From Gammaproteobacteria bacterium (GTDB lineage: Bacteria > Pseudomonadota > Gammaproteobacteria > Steroidobacterales > Woeseiaceae), in contig JAOUHU010000006.1 in NCBI GenBank assembly GCA_029884455.1, forward strand, positions 1 to 64,000: DNA of 64,000 bases. Reading direction: 5' to 3'. The position numbers were made by a program, and so were the translations under genes. Below the pieces are notes generated by a model, which was not told where the DNA came from, ran no database searches, and saw nothing but the letters and a program-made list of their open reading frames with translations. Of this stretch, positions 43,710 to 53,655 are shown one piece after another (position 1 is the stretch's first letter; every line of letters begins with the position of its first letter).

Positions 43710-46295
43710 ATGCCGGACTGGCTGGATGCTGCGCTGCGTGACTCGTCGCAGGTGGTTACAGCCAGCCGCAGACTCGCCAGAAGCCTGCAGGTCGAGTACT
43801 CGAAAGCCCGCATAGCCGCCGGCGCAACCGCTTGGAAAAGTCCGGAAATCCTGCACTGGCAGGACTGGTTGTCACGGTACATCGCCGACAGCGATGGCCT
43901 GGCTGACTTACCCGCGCGAATTACTGTGCAGCAAAGCCGAATTCTCTGGGAGCAATGCGTGCAACGCGAAGTGCCGGACCCATTGCTCAACATCGGCATG
44001 ATTGTGCGCCAGTGCCGCGAGACCTGGAACCGCCTGTTGGAGTGGCGCATTCAGCTGTCGGAATGTCAGCGCGCGGCGCGCAACCGTGACCAGCGGCTGT
44101 TCGCGCGGGTGGCTGACGCTTACCGATCGATTCTGCGGCGGGAGCACTGGATTGACGATGCCGGAATGGCGGAACTGGCTTTGCAGCAAATTCTGTCTGG
44201 CCGAGCGAAACCGGCTGGAAAACTGACATTGGCGGGTTTCGATCGGCTCACGCCACAGCAGCAGTCAGTTGTGGCGGCGATAGCGAAACTCGGCTCGACG
44301 ATCGGGATGGCGCCGCAGAAGCCCGCCAACAGGGAGCTTGCGCTGCACGTTGCAGAATCAAATGATGCCGAGCTTCGCACTGCGGGTGCCTGGGCACGCC
44401 AGCAATTGTTACAGGATCCGGCATTACGTGTGGCGATCATAGTCACGCAGCTGGAACAGGACGCCGGGCGCAGCCTGCGCCTGATAAAAGAGGGGCTGAT
44501 TCCCGGTTGGCAAAATGCCTCGCAGCAAGATAATCAGGTCATTAATATCTCCTATGGGCGCAAGCTGCTGGAATATCCTGCCATCGCTATGGCGCTGCTG
44601 GCGCTACGCTGGTTGCACAGCGACTTGACAACGGTTGAGGTCAGCCGCTTGCTGCAAAGTAATTTGCTCGACTCGAATGCCAGCGATGCATTGGCTCGCG
44701 TAGAGCTGCGCCTGCGACAGCTACCCGACCAAGGCTGGTCACCACAGGCGTTGCTGGCTGAGATTTCATCAGGCTATGGTCTCGTACCGGGCGCAGCCGC
44801 TCGCATTCAGCACATCGCGCAGTATCGTGAGCGTCTGCCGCGACGTCAGTCGCCAGCAGCATGGGTTGCAATGTTTGATGCGGTCCTTGGCACTCTGGGT
44901 TGGCCCGGATCTGCGCCGCTCGACAGCGGCGAATTCCAGTTGATCAATCGTTGGCGCGAACTCCTGAACGATGTTGCGCGTCTTGAGCTTGTCAGTTCTG
45001 CGATGACCTGCGGCGAGTCATTAGCGCGCATCGCGTCGATCGCGGCTGAGACGGTGTATCAGCCTGAATCGGAGCAGGCCGTGGTGCAAGTCTTGGGGCC
45101 CCTTGAGGCGGCCGGGCTGCAGTTTGACAGGCTCTGGATCACCGGAGTCAGCGATCAGGACTGGCCGGCGCGCAGCAGGCCCCTGGCGTTACTGTCGCGC
45201 GAATTGCAGCGCAGCCATACCATGCCTGATGCAACACCGGCAGACACGCTGGAGTTTTCCAGGACCGTGCTGCAACGACTTGCCGCCAGTACCGAACAGC
45301 TCATCGCAAGTTTTGCGAGCGTCGAGGATGGAGCACAACGATCAGCCAGCGAATTGCTGCACGAGTTTTCTATCGGCGCGCCTGCCAACGTTGCAGATCC
45401 AGGATGGCGGGCACGCGCGCTGTGCGAATCGGGTGTGCGACTCGTGCGACTGGCAGATCCGGTCCCGCCGGTTACCGCTTCCGAAATTATCTCGGGCGGA
45501 GCAGCGACGCTACAACGGCAGCGCGAAGATCCATTCAGCGCTTTTGTGACCGGACGACTTGGAGTCCGAGTGTTGGCGCCGATCGCCGCAGGATTATTAC
45601 CGAACCTCCGTGGAAGCCTGATCCACGCTGCGCTGCATCGACTGTATGAGCAGTGCCCGTCACGACAGCAAATCAGCGCATGGCTTGACGCCGATCTGGA
45701 TGCACGCATCGAGCGGGCGGTTCAGGCAGCGTTCCGCCCCCGGGAAAAAAATGCGGATGCCGTGTTGCATGGTTTGCTGCAACTCGAGAAGGGACGCGTC
45801 CGAAAATTATTGCGCCGGGTCGTCGAGCTGGATACAAACCGCGATTTTCTGCGCGTCTACGCGGTTGAGCAAAAACTTGCGACCAGCGTTGCAGGCATAA
45901 ACCTGCGCTTGCGTGCGGACCGTGTTGATCAGCATGCAAGCGGTGAAATGCTGATATTTGATTACAAAACAGGAGTGCCCAGGTCATTGCTTGACCGCAA
46001 CGAGAGCCCGCGGGACCTGCAACTATTGGTCTATGCGCGCGCCTTGTCCGATGCGGTGGGTGGTATTGGCCTGTTTAATATTGATTCGCGGCAGATCGCG
46101 CTGGATGCATTCGGGCGAGACCAGCTGCCGGGTACGGCCTGGGATGTACGGCTCGCTGAGTGGCAAGAGTCGGTAACCCGGGTGGCGATGCAAATGGCGG
46201 CTGGCGACGTCCGGGTCGCACGTTGGCAAACCACTCGTTCCGCACGTTCACTGGCCTTGTTGAGCCGTTACCAGGAGATATTGCGTGAGCAATGA
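43710..46295 (+). CDS. AddB-like PD-(D/E)XK nuclease, probable DNA repair protein
   Basis: An 861-aa protein of the family annotated as probable DNA repair protein (TIGR03623-like). There is a helicase-like scaffold without an obvious Walker A lysine, and a C-terminal PD-(D/E)XK nuclease (about 630-861): RGSLIHAALHRLYEQ, RADRVDQ, then IFDYKTG and DLQLLVYARAL. Its ATG overlap with the next gene (11 bp) indicates a complex with the UvrD-like partner, as in AddAB end-resection enzymes. No Fe-S cysteine set like canonical AddB was seen. Confidence 0.82.
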   Translation: MPDWLDAALRDSSQVVTASRRLARSLQVEYSKARIAAGATAWKSPEILHWQDWLSRYIADSDGLADLPARITVQQSRILWEQCVQREVPDPLLNIGMIVRQCRETWNRLLEWRIQLSECQRAARNRDQRLFARVADAYRSILRREHWIDDAGMAELALQQILSGRAKPAGKLTLAGFDRLTPQQQSVVAAIAKLGSTIGMAPQKPANRELALHVAESNDAELRTAGAWARQQLLQDPALRVAIIVTQLEQDAGRSLRLIKEGLIPGWQNASQQDNQVINISYGRKLLEYPAIAMALLALRWLHSDLTTVEVSRLLQSNLLDSNASDALARVELRLRQLPDQGWSPQALLAEISSGYGLVPGAAARIQHIAQYRERLPRRQSPAAWVAMFDAVLGTLGWPGSAPLDSGEFQLINRWRELLNDVARLELVSSAMTCGESLARIASIAAETVYQPESEQAVVQVLGPLEAAGLQFDRLWITGVSDQDWPARSRPLALLSRELQRSHTMPDATPADTLEFSRTVLQRLAASTEQLIASFASVEDGAQRSASELLHEFSIGAPANVADPGWRARALCESGVRLVRLADPVPPVTASEIISGGAATLQRQREDPFSAFVTGRLGVRVLAPIAAGLLPNLRGSLIHAALHRLYEQCPSRQQISAWLDADLDARIERAVQAAFRPREKNADAVLHGLLQLEKGRVRKLLRRVVELDTNRDFLRVYAVEQKLATSVAGINLRLRADRVDQHASGEMLIFDYKTGVPRSLLDRNESPRDLQLLVYARALSDAVGGIGLFNIDSRQIALDAFGRDQLPGTAWDVRLAEWQESVTRVAMQMAAGDVRVARWQTTRSARSLALLSRYQEILREQ

Positions 46296-49200
46296 GTCCG
46301 ATTTGCTGTTTGCGGACCAAAAGGCGCGCAACACTGCGCTGGACGTGAGCCGATCCTTTATAGTGCAAGCGCCGGCGGGCGCCGGCAAGACGGAACTCCT
46401 GATCCAGCGTTACCTGCGGCTACTTGCCTGTGTCGACCACCCGGAAGAAGTCCTGGCCATCACATTTACGCGCAAGGCATCAGCCGAAATGCAGTATCGT
46501 GTCTTGCAGGCGCTAAAATCAGCGCGCAGTGGCGATCGACCGGTTGCCACACACCAGCAGACCACCCTCGAGGCCGCAACGGCAGTTCTGAAGCGTGATC
46601 GCGAAATGGCATGGGAGCTAGTCAGCAACCCGGGTCGAATGCGCATCCAGACGCTGGACTCCCTGAACGCAGCCATTTCGGCCATGCAGCCGATGTCGGC
46701 GGGCAGCGGTGCCACGCATAACGCGATCTTGGCCGATGCTGAGATGGCCGCGCTCTACAAAAGTGCGGCCGTCTTGACGCTGGATCAGCTTGTCGAGTCG
46801 GGTGAATTGCGCGAGGCGACCGAGCAAGTATTGCTACACGTCGATAACAACACCTCGTTATACGTGAGCTACGTGGCGCGTATGCTGGCGACGCGAGATC
46901 AATGGTTACCCTTTATCGGCAGCGGACTGGTCGCGGCCGATGCTCAGGCTGAATTGCGGGCGCGCTTTGAGAACAATATCGGCGGTGCTGTCACCGCGCA
47001 TCTCGATCGCATTCGTCACAACGTGCCGGCAGAGCTGCTGCCGGACCTGCTGGAGTTGGCCAGGTACGCGGCGGGCAATGCCGACGGTTTCGAGGTGCTG
47101 CAGGGCTTGCACGGCTTGCCGCCGGCCAATGTATCAGCTCTGCAGATCTGGCGGGGGCTGGCAGATTTGCTGCTGACTCGCGAAGGTGCGTGGCGCAGGA
47201 CGGTGACGAAGTTACAGGGATTCCCCGCCAGCGATGACGGCCAAAAACAACGCATGCTGCAGTTGTTGGCGGATCTTCGGGATGCGCCGTCGTTTTGCGA
47301 ATTATTACAGGATGCTCGCGATCTGCCGCCGGTTACCTATAGCGACGATCAATGGTCCGTGCTGCTGGCACTATTTCGCCTGCTACCGCTGGCAGTCACG
47401 GAACTCAAACGGCTATTTGCCGAACGCGGCGTGACTGACTACATCGAGGTGTCCCTGAGTGCGGCAGCGGCGCTTGGCTCGGCTGACGATCCCGGTGATG
47501 TGGCGTTGTTGCTCGATTATCAATTGCGGCATTTGCTGGTGGACGAAATGCAGGATACATCGAGCGCACAATACCGCATGCTGGAAGCACTGACCGGCGG
47601 GTGGGAACCCGGGGATGGGCGCACCTTGTTTTGCGTGGGCGACCCCATGCAGTCAATCTACCGATTTCGCAATGCCGAAGTCGGGCAATTTCTGCTAGCC
47701 AAGCAGTCGGGCATCGGACATCTCGCGCTCGAGCCGCTGACCTTGCGGCAGAATTTCCGGTCGGGTGAAACACTGGTGAACTGGTTCAACGCAGTTTTTC
47801 CTCGCGTGCTGAGCCGTGAAGACGACCCCTCACTCAGTGCTGTTTCGTATGCTGCCGCGGTGTCCGTGCCACAACATGCCGGGCAGGGCCAATGTGTCGT
47901 GCATCCGGTCATTGGCAGTGATCCGTCTGACGAGGCGCGGCATGGATGTACGCTGATCGAGGAAACCCTGGCGGCGTATCCGGACGATGATATGGCGGTA
48001 CTGGTCCGCGGGCGCAGCCACCTAAGCAGGTTGCTGGGCGATCTGCGCGCAGCCGGTCTGGCCTATCGTGCCATAGAGATCGATCGCCTTACCGACCTTC
48101 CCGAGATCATTGACGTGTTGGCCCTGACTCGAGCCTTAGTGCACCGTGGCGACCGGCTGGCATGGCTGGCCATTCTGCGATCGCCGTGGACCGGTCTCGA
48201 CTGGACGGACCTGCATGCGCTGCTCAGTGGAGCTGGCGACCGCACGGTGTGGCAATTACTCCACGATGGTGAATCATTGGCACGCCTCGGTAATGACGGA
48301 CGTTTGGCGGTGATTCGCCTGCGGGATGTACTCGGGCCTGCGATGCGGCCCGCCAGGTTAAAATCGCTGCGCGATCGTGTCGAGCAAACCTGGGTTGCCC
48401 TGGGCGGCGCGGCAATGCTTCGCGATGCAAACACCGTCGACAATATTTATCGCTATCTCGATGTTGTCGAGGGCATGGAACAGGGCGGCACGCTGATCGA
48501 TGTAGCACAACTCGAGGATGCGCTGGACCACGAGTACGTTTCGAGTGACAGCGATGCGCGACTGCAGGTAATGACCATGCATCGCGCCAAGGGGCTGCAG
48601 TTTGACCACGTGCTGCTGTACGGTCTCGGTCGCGTACCCGCAAGGCAGGATCGCAGCGTCCTGAGCTGGTGCGATATTCCAGGCGCACACGGCGCAGACG
48701 AAAAAATCATCAGCCCGGTCGGGCGAAGGGCAGACGTGGAGGGAGATCCACTGCATCGATATATAGAAAAGGTTGAGACCGGCAAGTACCGACACGAGCT
48801 CGGGCGCCTGCTGTACGTCGCCTGCACACGAGCGCGTAAGAGCCTGCACTTGATGGGACATGTCGAGTTGCCGGCTGATGGAAAACAGTTGCGAGGGCCT
48901 CGCTCAGGCAGTCTGCTGGAATTGTTATGGCCGTCCGTAGCCAGCGATTTCGCCAACGCACTGCAGAGTGCGCGCAATACCGTCATCGAAACCAGCCCTG
49001 CGCCGTGGTTGAATCCGGTACTGCGGAGATTTGCGGAGCCGTATGCGGTGCCAGAATTTCATGGCCTGGGGAAATGCGGCGAAGTATCCGCGCAACCCAC
49101 TGACGCGGCCGTCGAATTTTACTGGGTAGGCGCCGAAGCGCGACTGGCGGGTACGATCGTGCATCGTTGGCTGCAACTGGCTGCCAATGGACGGGTGTCG

Positions 49201-49644
49201 CTGGCAGAGGCGGGCGCGGAGATTATCAAGGCGACTTCGTCGCGCTGGCTGCAGAGCATGGGAGTTATCGGCGCAAGTAGCGAGACGGTCATTGGGCGCG
49301 TTGAGGCAGCCCTCACAGGCATACTGGCCGACGAAAAAGGTCGCTGGCTGTTGAGCGGTAAAGGAATGGCAGAACTCGCCTTGACCGGAGTTTACGAGGG
49401 AGAACTCATATCCGTGGTACTGGATCGTGTACGTATCGACGAACAGGACAGACATTGGATTGTCGACTACAAGACCAGCTCGCATGAGGGCGGTAAGCTG
49501 GAGTCTTTTCTTGAAGCGGAAGTCGAACGTTATCGGCCACAGCTGAAAAAATATCGGCAACTCTACCTGGATTACGCACACACCGAAGCGCGTTGCGCCT
49601 TGTATTTTCCGTTGCTGCAGCAGTTCGTAGAAGTACCGCTATAG
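46285..49644 (+). CDS. AddA-like UvrD-family helicase-nuclease
   Basis: A 1119-aa superfamily 1 helicase with C-terminal nuclease. Walker A is QAPAGAGKTELL (near residue 33). Further motifs: FTRKASAEMQ, motif II VDEMQD (about residue 420), GDPMQSIYRFRNAE, MTMHRAKGLQFDHVLL and YVACTRARKSL. The nuclease part has GTIVHRWLQ, IVDYKTS and a YRPQLKKY helix. It fits AddA/RecB-like double-strand break processing. Its coding end overlaps convergent gspN by 6 bp. Confidence 0.88.
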   Translation: MSNESDLLFADQKARNTALDVSRSFIVQAPAGAGKTELLIQRYLRLLACVDHPEEVLAITFTRKASAEMQYRVLQALKSARSGDRPVATHQQTTLEAATAVLKRDREMAWELVSNPGRMRIQTLDSLNAAISAMQPMSAGSGATHNAILADAEMAALYKSAAVLTLDQLVESGELREATEQVLLHVDNNTSLYVSYVARMLATRDQWLPFIGSGLVAADAQAELRARFENNIGGAVTAHLDRIRHNVPAELLPDLLELARYAAGNADGFEVLQGLHGLPPANVSALQIWRGLADLLLTREGAWRRTVTKLQGFPASDDGQKQRMLQLLADLRDAPSFCELLQDARDLPPVTYSDDQWSVLLALFRLLPLAVTELKRLFAERGVTDYIEVSLSAAAALGSADDPGDVALLLDYQLRHLLVDEMQDTSSAQYRMLEALTGGWEPGDGRTLFCVGDPMQSIYRFRNAEVGQFLLAKQSGIGHLALEPLTLRQNFRSGETLVNWFNAVFPRVLSREDDPSLSAVSYAAAVSVPQHAGQGQCVVHPVIGSDPSDEARHGCTLIEETLAAYPDDDMAVLVRGRSHLSRLLGDLRAAGLAYRAIEIDRLTDLPEIIDVLALTRALVHRGDRLAWLAILRSPWTGLDWTDLHALLSGAGDRTVWQLLHDGESLARLGNDGRLAVIRLRDVLGPAMRPARLKSLRDRVEQTWVALGGAAMLRDANTVDNIYRYLDVVEGMEQGGTLIDVAQLEDALDHEYVSSDSDARLQVMTMHRAKGLQFDHVLLYGLGRVPARQDRSVLSWCDIPGAHGADEKIISPVGRRADVEGDPLHRYIEKVETGKYRHELGRLLYVACTRARKSLHLMGHVELPADGKQLRGPRSGSLLELLWPSVASDFANALQSARNTVIETSPAPWLNPVLRRFAEPYAVPEFHGLGKCGEVSAQPTDAAVEFYWVGAEARLAGTIVHRWLQLAANGRVSLAEAGAEIIKATSSRWLQSMGVIGASSETVIGRVEAALTGILADEKGRWLLSGKGMAELALTGVYEGELISVVLDRVRIDEQDRHWIVDYKTSSHEGGKLESFLEAEVERYRPQLKKYRQLYLDYAHTEARCALYFPLLQQFVEVPL

Positions 49645-50379
49645 AATTCCTTCCACAGCAAACTCGTGTTGGCCGCGCACATTGGCAGGGCCGAGGCCAG
49701 CGGCCAAATATTGTCGCAGCGACGCCGGCGTATTTTCCTTAACGCCTAGCTGGCCCTGTAATTGGTAGCTGCGGTTGGCGGAAAGCCGCAAGCTGCCGGC
49801 AAGATCAATCAGGGCGTCACTGTCCTCGAGACTCGCCACAATAGCAGAGTCCTCGGTAAAAAACTCCGCGCGGAAGTCTCCGAGTGCGTCGCGAAAAACG
49901 AACGGTACTGCCAGTTGCGCAATGCTGATACTACCCTCGGCTACCACCGGCAGGCCTTCCAATACGCGCAAGCGGCTGAATTGCACCGACAGATTGCCAC
50001 GCAAGCCGGGAATTCCCAGTACCGGCTGTAATTCAGCAAGTGGCAGCGACGCGCCCAATTCGCTGACCGTCAATGCGCCTGACAGGTCGGTTGCGACGTC
50101 CGCCTGCAGAAATCCGGACGCAAATTTTCCATGCATTGAATAGGCGATTGTTGCCCCCAGGAGTTTCATTGGCCGGATCCGCCACTGCATATCGCGCAGG
50201 TAAATACCGCGCACAGACGCCTCACTGGCATCGCCGTGCCAGATCGTACCGTGGATACCGCCGAGTTTGAGCTCGGGTGGTGCCAGCCACTGGTACGCGA
50301 CGCGTGCCGGGAAAAAAAGCAGGACGCCCGCAACAAAGGTGAGCAAACCAAACAATACGAGGCGCGAACGTCGCGCCAT
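49639..50379 (-). CDS. gspN: Type II secretion system protein N
   Basis: A 246-aa inner-membrane-anchored periplasmic protein of the GspN family: one N-terminal membrane helix (LVLFGLLTFVAGVLLFFPARVAY), then a beta-rich periplasmic part (LKLGGIHGTIWHGDAS). ATG 50379 overlaps the gspM stop (TGATG); the longer frame lies within gspM. GspN is dispensable in several systems. Last gene of the minus-strand cluster. Confidence 0.85.
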   Translation of the reverse strand: MARRSRLVLFGLLTFVAGVLLFFPARVAYQWLAPPELKLGGIHGTIWHGDASEASVRGIYLRDMQWRIRPMKLLGATIAYSMHGKFASGFLQADVATDLSGALTVSELGASLPLAELQPVLGIPGLRGNLSVQFSRLRVLEGLPVVAEGSISIAQLAVPFVFRDALGDFRAEFFTEDSAIVASLEDSDALIDLAGSLRLSANRSYQLQGQLGVKENTPASLRQYLAAGLGPANVRGQHEFAVEGIL

Positions 50380-50867
50380 CAGGCGCGTTCCAGCGTGAAC
50401 GTCGCGTTGATTCGACCCGGCGACGCCTGCGTGTTCGTAGACATGGTGCCCGAAGTAACGTGCATGCCATATTGCCGGCTCAGGTCTCCGAGCCACTGCA
50501 CGAGTTCGTCGAAAGCGACATTCTCGAATTCCACGCGAATGCCGTTCCCCGACGTCGGTTGACTACGTTGCAGGGCTCGATCCAGACCGCGCGCACGCAA
50601 CGTCTGATCAACAATGACAACCGGAGTCTGTTGACCGCTGCCAGTCGAGGCCGCTCGTGACGTGGAAGTCGTGACCTGAATGTTCTTGAGCGGTTTAAGC
50701 GCCACGAGTGATTGCTCCCAGCGACTAACGCTCGCAGACAATGCATTTTGCCCGGCGTCGAGCGGAAACCAAATGAATGCGTAGATGAGCGTCAGCAATA
50801 CGATAATCCCTCCCGCGGAGATGAAAATCTGCTCACGCTTTTGCAGCGCTTCGAACCAATCTTTCAT
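50379..50867 (-). CDS. gspM: Type II secretion system protein M
   Basis: A 162-aa bitopic inner-membrane protein of the assembly platform, partner of GspL. It starts MKDWFEALQKREQIFISAGGIIVLLTLIY-like: a cytoplasmic head then a membrane helix (about 17-37), then a periplasmic ferredoxin-like domain. Overlaps gspL (ATGA) and gspN. Confidence 0.88.
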   Translation of the reverse strand: MKDWFEALQKREQIFISAGGIIVLLTLIYAFIWFPLDAGQNALSASVSRWEQSLVALKPLKNIQVTTSTSRAASTGSGQQTPVVIVDQTLRARGLDRALQRSQPTSGNGIRVEFENVAFDELVQWLGDLSRQYGMHVTSGTMSTNTQASPGRINATFTLERA

Positions 50868-52120
50868 ACACCACCCTGTCGAATCTGGATGCGGCTACTT
50901 ACCTTGTCACCAACCTGGTCCGTTGACTGAATGGATGCACCGAAACGGCCGGATGCGCCAATAACCCGCTGAATGCTATCCAGCGTGGCGACATCCGGGG
51001 CTGTCAGGCGCACATCAACTATGCCTGCGCGGTAGCTGATCGCTTCAACTTCCGCCGCTTCGTTCTGTTGTAATGCCTGGCTCAGTTCGTACAGCAAGGG
51101 CAGAAATGCGTCGCTTGAGACCGGTGACCCTCGCCTGGCACGCTCCTCGGCCACGATCCGCTCAGGGTCAACGATGTCGCGAGTGTCATCGGGTCGGATT
51201 TGCCGGTACTCGGCGAGGAATTGCTCCTGCAGCACAGCCTGTTCGCGCGCCAGTCGGTAATAATCTGCTGCCTTGCCAGCAAAGCTGACCAGCGCCAGGG
51301 CGAGAAGCAGTCCGGCGGCATATTTCCACGGCTCGAGCAAGGCCCGGTAGTTTGTCTTCGCGCCGAAGGGGCCCTGCAGCAGATTCACACCGCGCCCTGC
51401 GGCGACCGTTACTGCGAGGCGCGGCAGCACCCCGTCGGGCAGGAGGTTGATATCGACGCTGCTCAGTTCATGCCGCAATGCCGTCCAATCCGAAGCGAAT
51501 CGCTGTTCCTCGCCGGGTTCACAGTACACCAGCAGGTGCCCGGATGTTTTCACATCGCCGCCGGCCGCACCCTCTAACACGCCCGCCACGGCCAGCACGT
51601 CACTGGGTTTCACATCCTGAATGACGAACTCGCACTCTGCGCCATCGTTGAACATTATCTGTTGCTCGGCGACCAGCATGCTGAGCGTGCCGGGAATACG
51701 GGCGAGGCCATGGTTTTCCGGAACCAGTCGGGTTGCGACGATTCCGGCCTCTTGCAGCGCCTCCAGCCAGCCCAGCATTTGCGCACGCGCGACCACCGCA
51801 ACCGGCAATAAGCCGCTTTCACGCCGCTCACCGGCGGCGAAATGAAGATTTTCGACATCATCAGCGAGCTGCTCTTCGAGTGCGAACGGCAGTGCGGCCC
51901 GTAAGCGGGCACCGCTTTTTATCGGTATATCAACCGTGGCATTGAGCACTTCAGTTGCCGGAACCAGCACTATGACAGCGCGTCCGCCGATATCCTGTTT
52001 TGCTTCTGACAGGGGACCGGTAACCGGTGGCGAACGACGTGTGCCATTGTTATCCACCGCAATCCAGTTTGCGGATTGCTGCGGATTATCGCCAAGTCGA
52101 ATGACCAGAAACTCTGCCAT
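50864..52120 (-). CDS. gspL: Type II secretion system protein L
   Basis: A 418-aa protein linking the secretion ATPase GspE to the inner membrane. The cytoplasmic actin-like domain (about 1-260) includes FALEEQLADDVENLHFA, followed by a membrane helix (about 278-295, AAGLLLALALVSFAGKA) and a periplasmic ferredoxin-like domain. It lies 3 nt after gspK and overlaps gspM by 4 nt. Confidence 0.9.
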   Translation of the reverse strand: MAEFLVIRLGDNPQQSANWIAVDNNGTRRSPPVTGPLSEAKQDIGGRAVIVLVPATEVLNATVDIPIKSGARLRAALPFALEEQLADDVENLHFAAGERRESGLLPVAVVARAQMLGWLEALQEAGIVATRLVPENHGLARIPGTLSMLVAEQQIMFNDGAECEFVIQDVKPSDVLAVAGVLEGAAGGDVKTSGHLLVYCEPGEEQRFASDWTALRHELSSVDINLLPDGVLPRLAVTVAAGRGVNLLQGPFGAKTNYRALLEPWKYAAGLLLALALVSFAGKAADYYRLAREQAVLQEQFLAEYRQIRPDDTRDIVDPERIVAEERARRGSPVSSDAFLPLLYELSQALQQNEAAEVEAISYRAGIVDVRLTAPDVATLDSIQRVIGASGRFGASIQSTDQVGDKVSSRIQIRQGGV

Positions 52121-52123
52121 TTT

Positions 52124-53044
52124 TCAGGTTGTCCCCAGGGAACGCAGAATCGGCGTAACATCGCCCTGCGGCCCACGTTCCAGAATGCTGTAGTAGGTGA
52201 TGCGCACCGTATCAATCCGCACGATCAGCTTCAATTGAAAATAACTGGTGGATTCCTCAAGCTGCTCCTGTAACGCGCCCTCGACATAGCTGTCGAAGAT
52301 GTCCAGGCTGGTAAACCCCGTGCCCTCCCGGGCAGCGAACAGACTTTCGACATCGCCCACCGACATGGTTTCGCTCAGCGATTGTAGTACCGGTCCGGTC
52401 GCGGTATTCACATTAATACCCGTATGCCGCGGCAGGGCAACAATATGTGGCGACAGGATATCAAAACTCTCTTTGTCCATGCCTTCTATTGCACCCAGTT
52501 CGGAGGCATTCGAAAGAAACTGGTTTGCCGCGCGATACGGCGGCGTGAAACCTGTGTAGATGGCATCTTCGGCGCCATCCGGAAATGATGCCTGGTCATC
52601 CGCATCGATCCAGTCCGCGGTAATGCCGGCAAAACGCGGATCGAGTTGCAGCGCGTTCAGGAGATTCTGAAACTGCTTTTGTGCTTCCTGATCAATGTCA
52701 CCATTTGCATCGATCAGGTTGTTGACATTGAAACGGCCCTGTAAGTCCTCGATGACGCCAAAAATTTCACCGCCGTCTATAGGCAGGGGCGGAAGCTCGC
52801 TGGCCCAGATTTCTCCAAGGTGGTCGTGGTCCGGATCGTCTTCGTAGTCGTCGCGCAGTATGTTTTGTATCCAGCTCTCGGCGCCAAGCGCGACCTGGAT
52901 TGCCTGATCGCGGTTCAGCATGACAACGGTGCGACGAATGTCGAGCGCATTGTTCCACTTAAGAGTGATTGCAAGGGTGGCCAGCAGGGCAGTAATCAGC
53001 AAAGCAGTTAATAGCGCTACGCCCTTGTTGTATGCAGGTCTCAT
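52124..53044 (-). CDS. gspK: Type II secretion minor pseudopilin K
   Basis: The large tip pseudopilin, 306 aa. A prepilin-like N-terminus (KGVALLTALLITALLATLAITL) gives cleavage after Gly8, and the residue before the hydrophobic helix lacks the Glu5 typical of other pseudopilins, as usual for GspK. The globular part has GRFNVNNLIDANGD and GINVNTATGPVLQSL. ATGA overlap with gspJ. Confidence 0.92.
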   Translation of the reverse strand: MRPAYNKGVALLTALLITALLATLAITLKWNNALDIRRTVVMLNRDQAIQVALGAESWIQNILRDDYEDDPDHDHLGEIWASELPPLPIDGGEIFGVIEDLQGRFNVNNLIDANGDIDQEAQKQFQNLLNALQLDPRFAGITADWIDADDQASFPDGAEDAIYTGFTPPYRAANQFLSNASELGAIEGMDKESFDILSPHIVALPRHTGINVNTATGPVLQSLSETMSVGDVESLFAAREGTGFTSLDIFDSYVEGALQEQLEESTSYFQLKLIVRIDTVRITYYSILERGPQGDVTPILRSLGTT

Positions 53045-53655
53045 GGTGCAATTTCCAGCAGGCGCGTTATTTCACCTTCATCCGGCAAGCTCAGAACAAT
53101 CTCGACGGCGCGCGGCCTGACGCGAAGATTGGTGCTCCCGGCGGCGATTTGCGGCGGCCACACTTCGTAAGATTCACCGTTGTCGTCAAAAAAACGGAAC
53201 AATAGCGCTTCGACATCTTCAAGAAGTACGGCCGCGACTGCCTCATTGCCATAAGTTCGGTCGAGGACGTTCCAGTGGTAGCGAACGAGCTTACCGTCCT
53301 CAATTCTGTATGCGGACCGCTGCAATGTACTTCTCGGCAGTCCGGCCGGGTTACCCCAGCCGCCATGACTTAGTTCAATAGCGAAATCGCCGCTGAGACT
53401 GCTGAAGATAGCCGGGCTAAGCCCATCGCCGAGCTCGGTGCGCACCGGGCGCGGTGCCGCCTGCGTCAGGTCCGCGCTCAGGTAGCGAAGCGTACGCTGA
53501 ATCGTCTGCAGGCGCTGCATGCGCTCGGTCAGCATGTCGGCATTTTCAAGGGATTGACTCAATGCACCCCAGGCGAGCATGGCCATGACCGAGAAAATCG
53601 CGACCGCCACCATGATCTCGATCAGGGTAAATCCCCGTGCACGTCTGAGGTTCAC
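53041..53655 (-). CDS. gspJ: Type II secretion minor pseudopilin J
   Basis: A 204-aa pseudopilin with the methylation motif RGFTLIEIMVAVAIFSVMAMLAW (cleavage after Gly). The start is GTG 53655, overlapping the gspI stop as GTGA; it yields a short basic leader (NLRRAR). The long upstream extension of the frame to 53868 lies inside gspI. Forms the tip complex with GspI and GspK. Confidence 0.92.
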   Translation of the reverse strand: MNLRRARGFTLIEIMVAVAIFSVMAMLAWGALSQSLENADMLTERMQRLQTIQRTLRYLSADLTQAAPRPVRTELGDGLSPAIFSSLSGDFAIELSHGGWGNPAGLPRSTLQRSAYRIEDGKLVRYHWNVLDRTYGNEAVAAVLLEDVEALLFRFFDDNGESYEVWPPQIAAGSTNLRVRPRAVEIVLSLPDEGEITRLLEIAP

